DNA of 64,000 bases from Monomorium pharaonis (lineage: Eukaryota; Arthropoda; Insecta; Hymenoptera; Formicidae): contig NC_050470.1 of assembly GCF_013373865.1 (NCBI RefSeq), forward strand, positions 4,634,373 through 4,698,372, given 5' to 3'. The notes beneath the pieces are model-generated. The model saw only the letters and a list, made by a program, of their open reading frames with translations. It ran no database searches and was not told where the DNA came from. The translations under genes were made by a program, and so were the position numbers. Each line of letters begins with the position of its first letter. Position 1 is the stretch's first letter. Shown here piece after piece: positions 11,401-22,785 of the stretch.

Positions 11401-12000
11401 TTAACGTTCCCACAGAATCTACTGCCGGAGTGCGCTTCTTCATATTTAATTACCAGCGACTGATACGACCGGGAATTGCGAATCGCCGGGGAAAATGTGC
11501 CCCCGACGCTGGAAACCGGCTTGGTCTCGCTCTTACGCGTCGATGCGGCTCTCTATTCAGACAAGCGCGATACGGTTCGTCGTCGCAAACGCGGCGTAAA
11601 CGCGCGGCCTCCCGCGGCGCAGCAAAGGCCGCGATTACGCCACGGCCGACGATTGCGCGCGAGGAATTCCGACGTGCCGGCCACGGCCACCTGCCGCCGA
11701 CATTTACTTTGTGGAAATCCATCGACATGGCCCGAACAATCCTACGGCGTCCGTTCGAACATCAAAGTGGACAACGTCCATAATCCCACCCGGCGCGATT
11801 CAAAGGATGCAAACATGCGCGCGCGCGGCCTGTGACCGCCATCACCGACCGTCCGCGATTATATTCCGTCGTTTGGATGTACATAGTAAAGGGTGTCTCC
11901 GGACAAACGCGTCTTCTTCCGGTGACGAATGTCATACCGGTAATTGATGGTAAACGCATACGAGCGGACGTTATAGTTTGATCATCCAAGTTCTAATCCT
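11401..12000. other. CpG-rich island
   Basis: Strongly CG-rich, with three overlapping frames of 78-119 codons on the plus strand and two on the minus strand. All are arginine/alanine/proline-rich and lack domain motifs, so composition explains them. It could be a promoter or a non-coding exon. Confidence 0.45.
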
Positions 12001-12930
12001 CGGTCCGAGTCATCTATCGCATATTATCCTGAAAAAAATATCACTAAAAATATTGTTCTACAACATTTACGTCTTTACGTAACGACAATAAAACAAGATA
12101 TCTAATTGCGAATTTGTCAAAACGATGCACAGTACACTATTCGGAGGTACTAAAGTTGCAATAGCTTTCCAGCATTTCTTCTATAATTGTTATGTAGTAT
12201 CTACCGTTGAAAGAAAATGCGATTATCACACCGTATACGTGTACATGCCATAGAAAGGAATATTATGTGGCATGGTATTACCGCGGAACACTCCTTCGCT
12301 GTGAGTTACAAGACGCTTTAACTACCGTCGTTGGTCGCTGCGAGACGAGATTAACAGCGGAATTTTCGTAAGATTATGTCGGCTGTTGTTTTATTTATTA
12401 CCCGCGCACGCGATTACTTTAACTGCTATTTATATGTAGGCGGAGGTCTTACTAATCGTGCACAATCAAGCCGAGGAGAAATAGTATATAATTCTTCTAT
12501 ATCTCTTTAAATTCAATTTCTAGAAATTTCAATTTTGATACATTATTCGTATTTGTTTTTCAAACAAAATTTTGAATATCAATATTCAAAACTTCCACAA
12601 TTATTTTCTACTAATAGAAATATTAAATCGGATACTTTGTAACGTGTTCATCATCTTTTCATAAAATCTATGTTTAACGTTAACAAAACAATGAAAAATT
12701 TTCTTCCTTTATTCTCTCTCCCTCTTTTCATTTTTCTTTTAAAGATAGTATTGCTCTTTTATAAAAGTGCGTCTTACGCCTCCCTCCATTTTATGCTGTT
12801 ACAACATGTCAGATTCTGCGGTGTCAATACCGATTTAAAATTAACTTCGAAATGCAAGCACGGTCAAATGGTGCAGCTAAGTTCTTTGGCGTATACCTGA
12901 TTTACCGAAATCAGTGATCGACCCTGCCTC
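12001..12930. other. A+T-rich non-coding stretch
   Basis: Contains a short inverted repeat (CATGCCA at 12245-12251, TGGCATG at 12269-12275) with a 17-base loop, too weak to call a microRNA precursor. Nothing else is supported. Confidence 0.5.
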
Positions 12931-13470
12931 TAGCCACCTCCGGGGAAATGTCGAAGTCGTGTCGCGTCTCTCGGATTGGACTTGAACAGCATCTAGCAAG
13001 GTGGCGAGACGAGGAAGAAGAAGAAGAAAAGAGGAAGCAGAAAAAGAGGAACAGCTGGATGAGAGAAAGACGAAAACGGCCTCGCATCGAGCCGGTGCAC
13101 TGTCGCTGTCGTGCGAGAAAAGAAAGGAGATGTGCTGAGGAGAAAATAAAAGAAGAGAGGCCCGAGTCGTTACGAGAAAATAGAGTGGCCCGGTAACACG
13201 TGGGAAATCCTGGCGAGCAAGACGGCGCCATAGGTGCGCCGCCTATTTTGTCGCGAATTCGAGCACACGAGCCGAGACACGTGCTGCAACTATTCGAGTC
13301 AGCGAATCAGGACAGCTCTGCAAGTACATACAGGATACTCACACACCACACGCGACATACACACACGCGCGCGCGCAGATTAGCTAGGAAATACCAAAAT
13401 TCTCTCTCTGACAGATATCAAAAGAAAGTCTTAACAAATAAATTATTTGGAAGAAAGGATTAATATGGAC
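12931..13470. other. Purine-rich and CG-containing non-coding stretch
   Basis: A purine-rich tract on the plus strand (about 13008-13160, GAAGAAGAAGAAAAGAGGAA type) is followed by ACACAC/CGCGCG runs near 13345-13376. The frames here encode glutamate/arginine- or serine-rich low-complexity peptides on opposite strands, typical of purine tracts. Confidence 0.5.
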
Positions 13471-14640
13471 GAAAATGACACGAATATAATATCATATCTC
13501 CATAAGGATGATTAATAAAGTAAAGAAAAAAATACAGCCAACATCGATACGTGATAATTCAAATATTTGCTAACAATTCCTGGAAGAATAAGCATTGGAA
13601 TATGATATCCGAGACATAGAAAGCGTCCAGCGGCAAAAATACGTGATACAATGGCATCGTTTTATTTACATTCGCGCTGGCAATCGTGTGCGAGAATCCA
13701 CGCGGATTTTATCACCGTTTGATCCATCGTGGGAAACGAGCTTTGTGCCCGGAAGAAATAGAATATTTTCCACGAATCTTTTCTCGCTGTAGGCAATGGC
13801 CAAGATATCGACAGCAAGGAGATGAAAGAGAAAAGAAACATTGACCGAGGATAAGACATCCGCGCGATTCGGAGAGATACACGATTTTTTTAAATTAAAA
13901 GTATATATAAAAAGTACATGAGCTTCAACCTAAAAAATTTATATTAAACGTGTACATAAATATGTGAGTTTTTGCTTCTATACTTTTTATTATTTTAAAA
14001 TTAGATTGTATCTTGTGCCTCTCCACTTTTCCTCAAATGTTCATTATACAATATATCCAGAACAAATGTATCTACACTCGTAAACGTTCGCGAAGTATTG
14101 ACTTTTTAGGTTCGTGAAGTCGCTAAATCCAAAACCATCAGATCAGTCATTTCTGCAGAAGATACGTGACGAGTTATGTACTCGTCACGTGTCGCCATCT
14201 TTTTCTCAGCACTTATTTTGTTACCGCCATGCCGGACAGTATCGTCGCGGTGAAACGAATATTCGGGACTTTATGGACACCAATATACCGGGAGAGATAT
14301 AAACCGGAAAGAAAATCTCGACGCTCGATTCATTACAAAAATAAAATTTTACAAGATAAAACATTTGATTGTAAAAATAGTTTTGTTAATTAATTTTTTA
14401 TTACATCATACGTATATTTATATATTGTAATAAAAAATTGTAAGATTTACTTTACAAAAACTAATGTAATTGACTTATAACTACAAATATACGTACTATA
14501 TTTATCGGTGCAAATTTTAGCGCCACTAGATTATTGATTGAAGTTATCCATGACGCTCAACTTAAATCATATTTCTCCGGAATTACTAGACATAAATTCT
14601 AAGAACCAAATAGACGTTAAAGTAATATTTTATCTCGCTC
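13471..14640. other. Non-coding stretch with one strong hairpin
   Basis: Mixed to A+T-rich DNA. The only structured element seen is the hairpin at 14161-14193, listed separately. Confidence 0.5.
14161..14193. repeat. Perfect short hairpin
   Basis: ACGTGACGAGT (14164-14174), a five-base loop TATGT, then the exact reverse complement ACTCGTCACGT (14180-14190). One G-T and two further Watson-Crick pairs extend the stem to 14 positions. It is too short for an animal microRNA precursor. The arms contain CACGT/ACGTG and TGACG cores that E-box and CREB-type factors can bind, so a dyad binding site is one reading. Confidence 0.6.
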
Positions 14641-14792
14641 GCGATCTTTGCTTCGGGGTCCTATTACACACTTCACGTAAAACTATAATATTAGTGGTAG
14701 AATAGCACATTGTTACACGCCGATCGTTAAACACTACGAGGTAACCCTTCCATAGGGATCGATCAAGCATAAAGGTAGATGGATCACGAAGA

Positions 14793-14842
<50 letters not shown>

Positions 14843-16560
14843 GGAGGAAGGGTGGGAGGGAGCTGGAAGGGGTGGTACTGCGGATCGATTGGCAAGCACG
14901 TCCGCTTAGAAATGCGATCGCGCAATTATTGCAAGCGAGCTCATATCGCCCATTTAGAATCCGGGTAACGAGTTAATATGCGCGCCAAACAATGGCGCGC
15001 GAAAATAGATTTACGAGGAGTACGAGGCGCACGTCGATTCACTAGGAAACGCATATAATTGTTTCACGGCTGAATGCCGGCGCATAATATTGCGCATTGT
15101 AACACGCCGAGCGGAATCGCGAAACGCTCGCGCGTTTACGTGCCCCGAATCGCGGCTGATAAATGCCGCGCGTACGCGGAATTCGTGCGTTTTATCGCGA
15201 AACGTGACACCTGTTACGGCACGCGAGATACGAAAGCGATCGCGCAACGTTCTCGCGGGGCGCATCCCGATGTGTGTTTTCACGCGATTATTCTACGCGA
15301 TATACCGATCGCTTCCCCGGGATTTGGGAAAATTCATCTTCAAGCGTATCACTGATTTTTTATCTCGCGCCAGAAGCACTGTTGGCACGAATTCTTTTTC
15401 TACCTTTGCACTATGTGTACGTTGATACAGATAAATAAATCTTCGAGATATATATATGCATTAACAACAACATATACACCCATCATCTCCTTTTACACCA
15501 TCATCTCACGTTTTTGCTTCTCTCGTATTTCTCTCTTCCCTTCTTCAACGTTTCATACAGCTTAGTTTATTTTTTTTGACTTTTTTTAATTTTCTTATTA
15601 TCTTACTATAATTCTTCTACATTATTTGTATAACACATTCTATTGTTTAATTTCTGATTGGCCGACTGGCAGCTGTTTGCCATTTATGTTAAAATATTTG
15701 TAATACGTACTGTACAATTAAACATTTTGATTTAATTTAAATCATATCACATCTCTAACATACTATCTTGAAATACAATGAAATAATACATAATGAAAGG
15801 AGGGAAAAAGAATAGTGTCGATCATAAACGATCAGGTCGTTAGTCGGGCAATATACTATAGCTCTGGGAAAGAGAAATTATAGAATATTTCTATTTCTTT
15901 CCTTCTAAACGCGTGCCGCACTCGCGTATCGGCAATATACTGTTTGAGTCGAGAACTGCAGCGATTTGCGGAGCTGCTGGCTTGTGCGGAGGTACCGCAT
16001 CGATCGGCGCGGCAGGCCGCGCCAAGTCCGAGTCAACTGAATTATGTTCCGTCTACGTCGATTTGCACGCCATCCCTGCATTAGCTATTGGCAACGGATC
16101 ATAACTGCCTCCGGCCAGTTCGCCGCGCTCTGCAAATCGCTTCCGTTACACTTTCGTGAGAATTTATATCGGAAGTATGCTCGTGGAAGGGGGAAGAGAT
16201 GCCTTTCCCCACCCGCCTCCTTACCAGCCGTCACTGTATCTCTCTTACTCCTTACTCCGTAATTTTTCCTCGATTGTTCGCGTAATTGGAGTAATCGCGC
16301 GCAATTGGGAGACATTCCAATTTTCGCGATCGTAAAAACAATGCACGCCGTGTTTCGATCGCGGAACGGCGACGGTCGCGTTCGCCTGGCTGTTCGAAAA
16401 ATAAGTTCCACTTCGTTTGTATTGGAAAATCGATACAACACCGGTAAATGTATATTCCCCTCTTCATTCAAGCGAAGCTCGCGGACGATAAACGATAAAC
16501 AGTGTGAGACGGGTATAACAATGTTCTTCATGTAGCACGATATGATCGATAAGATGAAAT
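14641..16560. other. CpG-rich region
   Basis: CG-rich DNA from the GA microsatellite at 14.8 kb to about 16.5 kb, interrupted by an A+T-rich gap at 15.4-15.9 kb. Frames up to 148 codons occur on both strands over the same DNA (for example 16085-16531 minus and 16305-16535 plus). None has a signal peptide, domain or repeat pointing to a real protein. Confidence 0.45.
14803..14840. repeat. (GA)n microsatellite
   Basis: A GA run of about 38 bases, preceded by interrupted GA from 14791, followed by G-rich purine sequence. Confidence 0.95.
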
Positions 16561-17860
16561 GAGCAACGATGCGGTACGTTAGACTTTAATTGAGTAATTG
16601 TTTGCATAAGCACTCAGTTATTAGACACGTAATGCAAGTGTATGAAATTGGAATCGTAGATCCATATCGAATTTAAGTTATCGTTAAAAAATTCATTCTT
16701 CGAATAGTAAATCGTATAGTAAAATTTTACTCTGTTGAAAATATCGAGATGTCCAAAAAAAAAAAAAAAAAAAAAAACTTGAATTTGCATAAAGCACCTT
16801 CATTATCTGGTAACAGGAAGATTCCGCGGACCGATTTGTACATATTTGTTCACAATTTTAGCAATAAGAAAGCTTAATTGGAACAATTATTGAATCGCCG
16901 CATTCGATGTTCTTACACGATGGTCGAATGAACATCCACAAATTGCTGATCTGTCGGCAAATGACGCGCGCCTGTAAACACCAGGCAAGACGGATCGATG
17001 AGCAGAAACAGCGAGGCGAGTGTAAGACGAGCAAACGGCGCAGCCCTAACGTGTACATAGACGTGTTTGCGAGCAAATATAGCGGGGCACCTGCAAAATT
17101 GAGCGCGAGCAGGATGTGCATACAACATCCGGTGCGGCCTGTAGATACTGCATCTGAAATTTAAACCGCCTCATTTATTTTCGGCCCCTTTTCCTCCCAC
17201 CGTCGCGTTTCCACGATTCACGTTTTCGCTGCTATTGTTTGATGTAAAGTATTGTGCAGAGCGACTCCCAAATGCTACGTGTGTAGCGAAATTTTTTTTC
17301 ACTACTTCGAATACTGTTCAAGAAAGATAAACGTTCAGCGCCAATTGATCACGTAAATTTGGAGGTATCATTGCCGTGAAATATTAGGTTTTATTTGTCA
17401 TCTCATTTTTTTGACTAAACTATGATTATTATAACTATGTCGATTGTATTTACGGTACACTTGTCTAATATGTGCTTTTACTTGAAATAAAAATAATTTG
17501 ATTTAACGTAATTCAACATCTGTATACACCTGTGTATTAAACATATTTAGTTAATATTTTTTATCATGGCCAGTCATTAATAATAAGTCATCAATTCTCC
17601 AGAATCATTATGATATAATTTTGTGACACATTTCTTCTTCAACAGAGAGATTTATTTCATCAATAAAACAATAAAATAACCTGCAAAATATTTGTTTATT
17701 ATTATATTTCAACAACTTACGGAAAAACGAAAAAAACTTTTTAATAAAGGTATTCGCTCCCATTAATTTTTAATTAAAATGTTTATAAAATATTTATAAA
17801 ATATGCTATATTTAAAAAACAAGAAACTTCTCATTAAAAATTGTGATGCATAGTTCTCGA
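16561..17860. other. Non-coding stretch, A+T-rich with a CG-containing middle
   Basis: Holds a 23-base poly(A) run (16755-16777) with no visible retroposon body beside it, and a CG-containing segment at about 16.9-17.2 kb with overlapping frames on both strands. No gene supported. Confidence 0.5.
16755..16777 (+). repeat. Poly(A) run
   Basis: Twenty-three consecutive A. Such a run can be a retroposon tail, but no duplicated target site or upstream body was found. Confidence 0.9.
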
Positions 17861-18600
17861 ACAATCACGCGCGCGTTCCTGCGGTTCCTTCTTCGATGTT
17901 GCGCAATTCCGCCGCCACGGTCGCGAAATACGTGTGTCCTGCTGTAACTCCGAGGGACGTCGTAACAAAGCGTGCACGGTAAATCGCCATGGGAACGTTC
18001 GCGTCGTTCTAAATTATGCCCATCGACCACGGGGCCCCATAAAGATTGACAGTGACCGACCGCAAGCGTTCATCGAAAGTGGTCGGTCGATCTTCTCTAC
18101 AACGTCATCTTTTCAAAATGGAATACTGGTATGGCGAAACGAAGTTATAGTAAATCGAAATTGCACAGTGTTGAAGAGCAACGAAAACAACCGACAGCTG
18201 TTGAAAAGAGGTTTTCGAAAAGCATGCAAATATAAAGCAAATAATAATATCGTTTTCCTGTCGTAGAAAAATAATACCAAGAATATATTCCGAAGCTTCT
18301 GATCATCCTATGTAATCTATATATAGATATTGAATTGTATAATTATTATGATTATACAGTGACGCTGTGCTAACACATGTCATTGTCACTGGCAGACGTG
18401 TCGCTTTATATTGGCGTAAAACGCGACGCTCATGCAAAAAAGGACGCTTATAAGATGAGCACGTGTGCAAAATTGAGAAAAGGGTACACAAGAGCCCGTA
18501 CGGCGAGCCTTTATGGATTTCTTAATAGGAGCGGCTTCATGAAAAAAACGGTAATGTTGGTATTGATCCCTGTGAGGGCACAAAAGAGTTCTACTATTAC
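17861..18600. other. Non-coding stretch, moderate CG content
   Basis: Moderately CG-containing DNA with opposing frames of 62-110 codons and no family features. No RNA gene seen. Confidence 0.45.
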
Positions 18601-18896
18601 ATAGTGATGTCGACGAACTTATTAATCTTCACATGTGCCCTATGGTTGAAATTTAATTATATTATATGAACGATATAAAAAGATCTTTTTATAATGCTAT
18701 TTTAGATTCTTAATATTAGAAATGCAATATAATTTTATATACTGTTTATAAAATAAATAAAATCATTATATTAAAGCAAAATAAATTAATGTTTACGTGT
18801 ATAATTATGTTTCAAAAGTTTACTGTATATTGCACTCTTTTGAAAATTCAAAGGATTATGAAATATTTTCAAAAATATTATCAATCTCGTTAATAT

Positions 18897-18939
<43 letters not shown>

Positions 18940-19440
18940 CTATATTTTTGTAATTAAATCTATAAACTTTTATATGTATTAAAATTTTATATTTTTATAT
19001 CTAATAAATATAAATCAAGCTTTTTCTATCATATATTACGTACTTCTTAACTTCTCCTCACAGGTAATTAATTTTAAAAAATACGTGACAGATTAAATTT
19101 AAGATTTATGAAGATTATTAATTCTTGTTTTTAAATTTGTAACAATTACATTAATATTTCTTTCTAATATTATATATATGAAAAATTTATGTCTCTTCAA
19201 TAAGAATTTTAATACATATAAAATTTACATGAAAAATACACGGAAGTTGCACGTTTACGTCATAAATTACCTTCGTCTTTCTTTTTCTTTTTTTCTCTGT
19301 TTCCTCTCTTTTTTCTCTTTCTCTTTTTTTTTAATTTGAAATGGTTTTAGAAGCATTATATAAAATCACGATAGTATGTAAAGCATCGAATTCTTTGCGA
19401 CACTAAGCATCATTATTTCGTCTCGATGTTACAATTCCAC
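18601..19440. other. A+T-rich non-coding stretch
   Basis: A+T-rich with a (CT)n tract and a T/C-rich run near 19275-19330. No gene supported. Confidence 0.6.
18901..18936. repeat. (CT)n microsatellite
   Basis: Perfect CT run of about 36 bases in A+T-rich DNA. Confidence 0.95.
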
Positions 19441-20440
19441 TGGGACTAGTTGGGTTCGTTCGGCTGTGTTGTTTTCAGTAGCCGATCGTGATGTGTAGCA
19501 CTTTTGTTAATGCCGCGAAAAGCAAGAATCGAGCGATACAAGGCATTCCCGAGATAGTGTAATTGCCGGCGCGTACAGAATCTTGTAAGGCATGCGCCGT
19601 CCGCTCGAATGACAGTGCTCGATCACTGTCACCCGGACGCCGGAATACCGCCGCGGCAAGAAGAGGCTCTTTAGAGGACGAGAAAAAAGAAGAGAGGCCG
19701 AGGACTCGAGGAAAGTCAACGACGTCGGAATCGATCATTGCTTGCGCGCGAGAATAACGCAGACGGGGGATAATAACGCTGATTTTCCTGCCGTCTCAAG
19801 TAATTATCTTATATTACAGTCGCGACTAATTATATATATTATAATATTAATCGATTAATCTGATTAACAACTTGGCTCATCTAAAAATAAATTTTTCCTT
19901 GACGTTATAGCAGGAATTTATATTATACGTATAATATCTTGAATAATAGTAAATGATTGATAAGAAAAAATAATGAATACGTCTGAATAAACATGCTTTA
20001 AAATAATTTTAAAATAAAATTGTATTTTGCTTTAATATTAAATTTAAAAATGTATTACTATATATAAATTTGTTATTATATGTATATTTATATATTGTTA
20101 AAAATATAAAAATAAAAAAGAAAAGATATTAGAAACAACTAAATTTTTTCGAAAAACTTAATTTATTATATTTAGTGAAGTTATTGCTTTTTACTTTGAT
20201 ACATGTAATTTCGAAAAAGAATTAGAAATGACATAATATTTCCTCAACAGCAGATCGAATATTCCACACAAAAAATAATCGAGATTTATTAATTTATAAG
20301 AAGCGAGTGCGAAAAGAATTATAATTATCTAAATTTATTTTTGTCAGCAATAAGACAGTAAACACGCTAAAAATATAACTTTACTGTTAAAATTTTCCCG
20401 AATAACGAGAAAATATCATCCCGTTGGTGGAAGATCCTTT
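19441..20440. other. CpG-rich patch then A+T-rich stretch
   Basis: CG-rich to about 19.79 kb, then A+T-rich. Short frames (64-87 codons) occupy the same bases on both strands of the CG-rich part. An 18-base perfect palindrome, ATATTATACGTATAATAT, lies at 19920-19937. No gene supported. Confidence 0.5.
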
Positions 20441-21738
20441 TAAGCCTGCCTCTTCGGGCAAACAAAGTTTACAAACGAACGAAGATTCGATTTAGAGTCC
20501 CATACATCATACGGCGTTCTTCATCCTCCTCTACCTCTTATTCTCCTACTGCGCCGTCATTCCACCTAGGAAATTCACGGCGTGGTTCCAAATCTCGACG
20601 ACAGACAACGGATATCTAATTTTTCTGTTTCGTAAAGTTTCGAGCGAGTGCCGATCGTCGCGACATTCCGCAAATTCCTCGCGAATTTGCCGCACTGAAA
20701 GTCGTGCGAGCCGATCGTTTTCTGCGTTTCCGCCGGAAGATTCTGACAAATCACGTTTCAGGAAAGTCATTTTGCAGAATGCCGAGGAATGCCGTTCATT
20801 TCGCCTACACGTTGTCCACGAAGCAAATGAATCATCAGAATTCTAGGTGAGTATATTCGCAATACCTAAATGTCGGGAGGGAGAAACATGAATATGTAAC
20901 GTGAAATATTACGGATAAATATTTGTGTACATGGATAGAAATTTTATTGACTGATTCGCGTCAATTTTATTTCCCTTTTTCGTTTTCAATCATAAATCAT
21001 TTTCATCATTCTATCGTATGATTCACGCGTCAAACATCGCTGTAGGGTTTCAACATATATATTTAGAATAACACGTGTAAAAACGTAATACAGATTTTAC
21101 AGAAAAACGTGTATAACAAGATCCCTCGTATTAAATTATCATATATGCAACTTGTGCGCAAGGGTCCCGTCAGCTCGTTTGGTAGCGTGCATCGCTTTAA
21201 TATTCAAACGTAGTACGATTTGTGTTTAGACCTGCCAGTTTACGTACATATGTTTCTGTGAAAGAGAAATATATTTAAATGTTATTTATTCCGTACCAAA
21301 AATTAGTATTTTACAACACGAAGGCACTTGAAACCTTCTTTCATAATTACTTGTACACGGCCTTTACGATTATTGAGGTTTAACCGTGAACCGGTCGAGC
21401 CTGTTGTCCATTTTTTATCACTTATACCTGATACACAACCGGATCGTAGCACGCGATGGTAACTCTCCCTAACATTCTTCTTTCACGCCTTTCAATCGCT
21501 ATATTCTTCATATTCTTACTAATTCATTTTTTCAAATAAAAATCACTATTTCGATCTTATTATCTGACTTAAATTTTCTTTAAATAATCAATAATTCGTG
21601 TCAGAATTTAGGATAAATTTCTACTTATAGAAAGATATAATACAAGAATATTAAAATATAAACGTATGTAAATCAAATGTATGTGCATATAAACCTAAAA
21701 ATATAATTTTTGTACCTAAAATCTGGAGCCCAAATTAA
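20441..21738. other. Non-coding stretch before the transposon cluster
   Basis: A moderately CG-containing part (20.45-20.85 kb) includes a 74-codon minus-strand frame (20546-20770) of balanced composition but no recognised motif. A perfect 8-bp hairpin (GCAAATTC, loop CTCGC, GAATTTGC, 20670-20690) sits inside it. The rest is A+T-rich. Confidence 0.45.
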
Positions 21739-21867
21739 ATCTAAGACCAGATTGCACTAACGTAGCTTAATTTTAAACTCATTTAAAATTTGCTCTAATA
21801 CTTAGAATTAAAAGATAATAAGTTAAACCAAGTAAAAATTACATTACGTCGGTGCATCCGGTCTGAT
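21739..21867. mobile_element. MITE-like element with TTAA flanks
   Basis: A 129-bp element bounded by TTAA on both sides (21735-21738 and 21868-21871). The left arm has AGACC, GAT, GCAC and ACGTA blocks; the right arm read in reverse complement has the same blocks in the same order, with small gaps. TTAA target duplication is the hallmark of piggyBac-superfamily transposition, so a piggyBac-driven miniature element is the best guess. It has no coding capacity. It lies immediately before the mariner copy. Confidence 0.6.
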
Positions 21868-21902
21868 TTAAGAATATAAAAAACTCATTTACAATTTAAG
21901 TA

Positions 21903-22783
21903 CGAGAGTAGTCTCAGAAGTACCCGACCTAACAAAAAAAGCACAAAAAATTGGGGAAAAAATATCTTTATTTCTCAACATAGTCTTCTTTTAGCTCGAT
22001 ACACTTTTCCCAGCAATATTCAAAAGCTTCGATACCCTGTTTATAGAACCGTCAAAAATAGCCATCAACCACAGATTCCACCTCTTCATTGTTGGCAAAT
22101 CTTTTATCACCCTGCCATTTTTTCAAGTTTAGAAAGAGAAAAATAATCCAAGGGGGCTAAATCTGGCGAATAGTGAGGAATCTGGTGCGTGAGGAAGCAA
22201 TTCGAACTTTAACTCATTGATTTTGGCCACCGCGATGTGAGCAAACGCGGCATTCATCTTGCGCACAGCTTTCTCATCTCCAAATTTTCAGTCAATATAC
22301 GATGTATAGCACTTTTTGAAATGCCTACGGTGTCTGCTGGCTCACGCACTTTCAGTCGACGGTCATTCAATACCATTTTATGGATTTTCTTCACCATTTA
22401 TAGCGTGGTCACCTTATTTGGTCGACCATTGCGATGTTCGTTTTGACAGCTCGTACGGCCTCGTTTAAATTCTGCCACCCAATATTTTACTGTTGTAAAC
22501 GAAGGAGTAGACTCCGCCAGAGTAGAATCTAGCTCGGCTTTGATATTGGTTGAGACCTTTCAAATGAAAGTATTGTATCACATAAAGATGACCAATTTTT
22601 TCCATATTTCCAAATTCACTGAAAGAGTTCAATATGATGACTGCCAAACAAGTATTAAATAACTTAGCGTTTTCAAACTTGACACTTAAGCTTTATAAGG
22701 TAGGTACTTTCTACCATAGTAATTTTTTTTAAACATCAACCGCCATTTATACGTTAGGTCGGTTACTTCTGGGACTATCCTCG
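21903..22783 (-). mobile_element. Mariner-family transposon, internally deleted
   Basis: An 881-bp copy with terminal inverted repeats of 31 bases (21903-21933 and 22753-22783) identical at 27 positions, flanked by a TA duplication (21901-21902, 22784-22785), the usual target of the IS630-Tc1-mariner superfamily. Outermost bases are CGAG..CTCG. Full-length mariners are about 1.3 kb; roughly 400 bp of the transposase centre is missing. The body reads on the minus strand and is decayed, so the copy cannot make active transposase, although both ends look intact enough to have been mobilised in trans at some time. Confidence 0.93.
21968..22605 (-). pseudogene. Mariner transposase remnant
   Basis: Minus-strand remnant running from an ATG complementary to 22603-22605 to a stop at 21968-21970. 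Recognisable in order: an N-terminal helix-turn-helix segment ending VAEFKRGRTSCQ (about 22455-22490), a GRPN linker (about 22416-22428), a second helix-turn-helix with VGISKSAIHRIL (about 22292-22330), MRKLCAR (near 22260), then an abrupt jump to AVAKINELKFELLPH. The C-terminal part carries SPDLAPLDYF, which contains the third catalytic aspartate (LDY), GDKRF, and a KCIELKEDYVEK-like end. Defects: a frameshift in the N-terminal part, in-frame TAA and TGA codons, loss of the region with the first two catalytic aspartates near 22235, further frameshifts either side of the LAPLDY segment and another TGA near the C-terminus. Length is 638 bp against about 1.04 kb for an intact family member. Confidence 0.92.
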
Positions 22784-22785
22784 TA

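Noticed and set aside
12245..12275. CATGCCA/TGGCATG hairpin as a microRNA precursor
   Set aside because: Only 7 clean pairs with a 17-base loop; outer arms do not pair well and no known microRNA sequence is present.
14706..15113. Repeat of a 22-base segment (ACATTGTTACACGCCG at 14708, GCATTGTAACACGCCG at 15093)
   Set aside because: About 19 of 22 bases match, but no surrounding similarity was found, so chance is plausible.
16755..16777. Poly(A) run as the tail of a retroposon
   Set aside because: No target-site duplication and no recognisable upstream body.
20546..20770. 74-codon minus-strand frame of balanced composition
   Set aside because: It looked more protein-like than most, but has no recognised motif, no codon-bias evidence I can compute and no splice context.
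21166..21215. tRNA-like A-box (AGCTCGTTTGGTAGCG)
   Set aside because: D-arm pairing fails, no anticodon stem forms, and there is no GGTTCGA-type B-box downstream.
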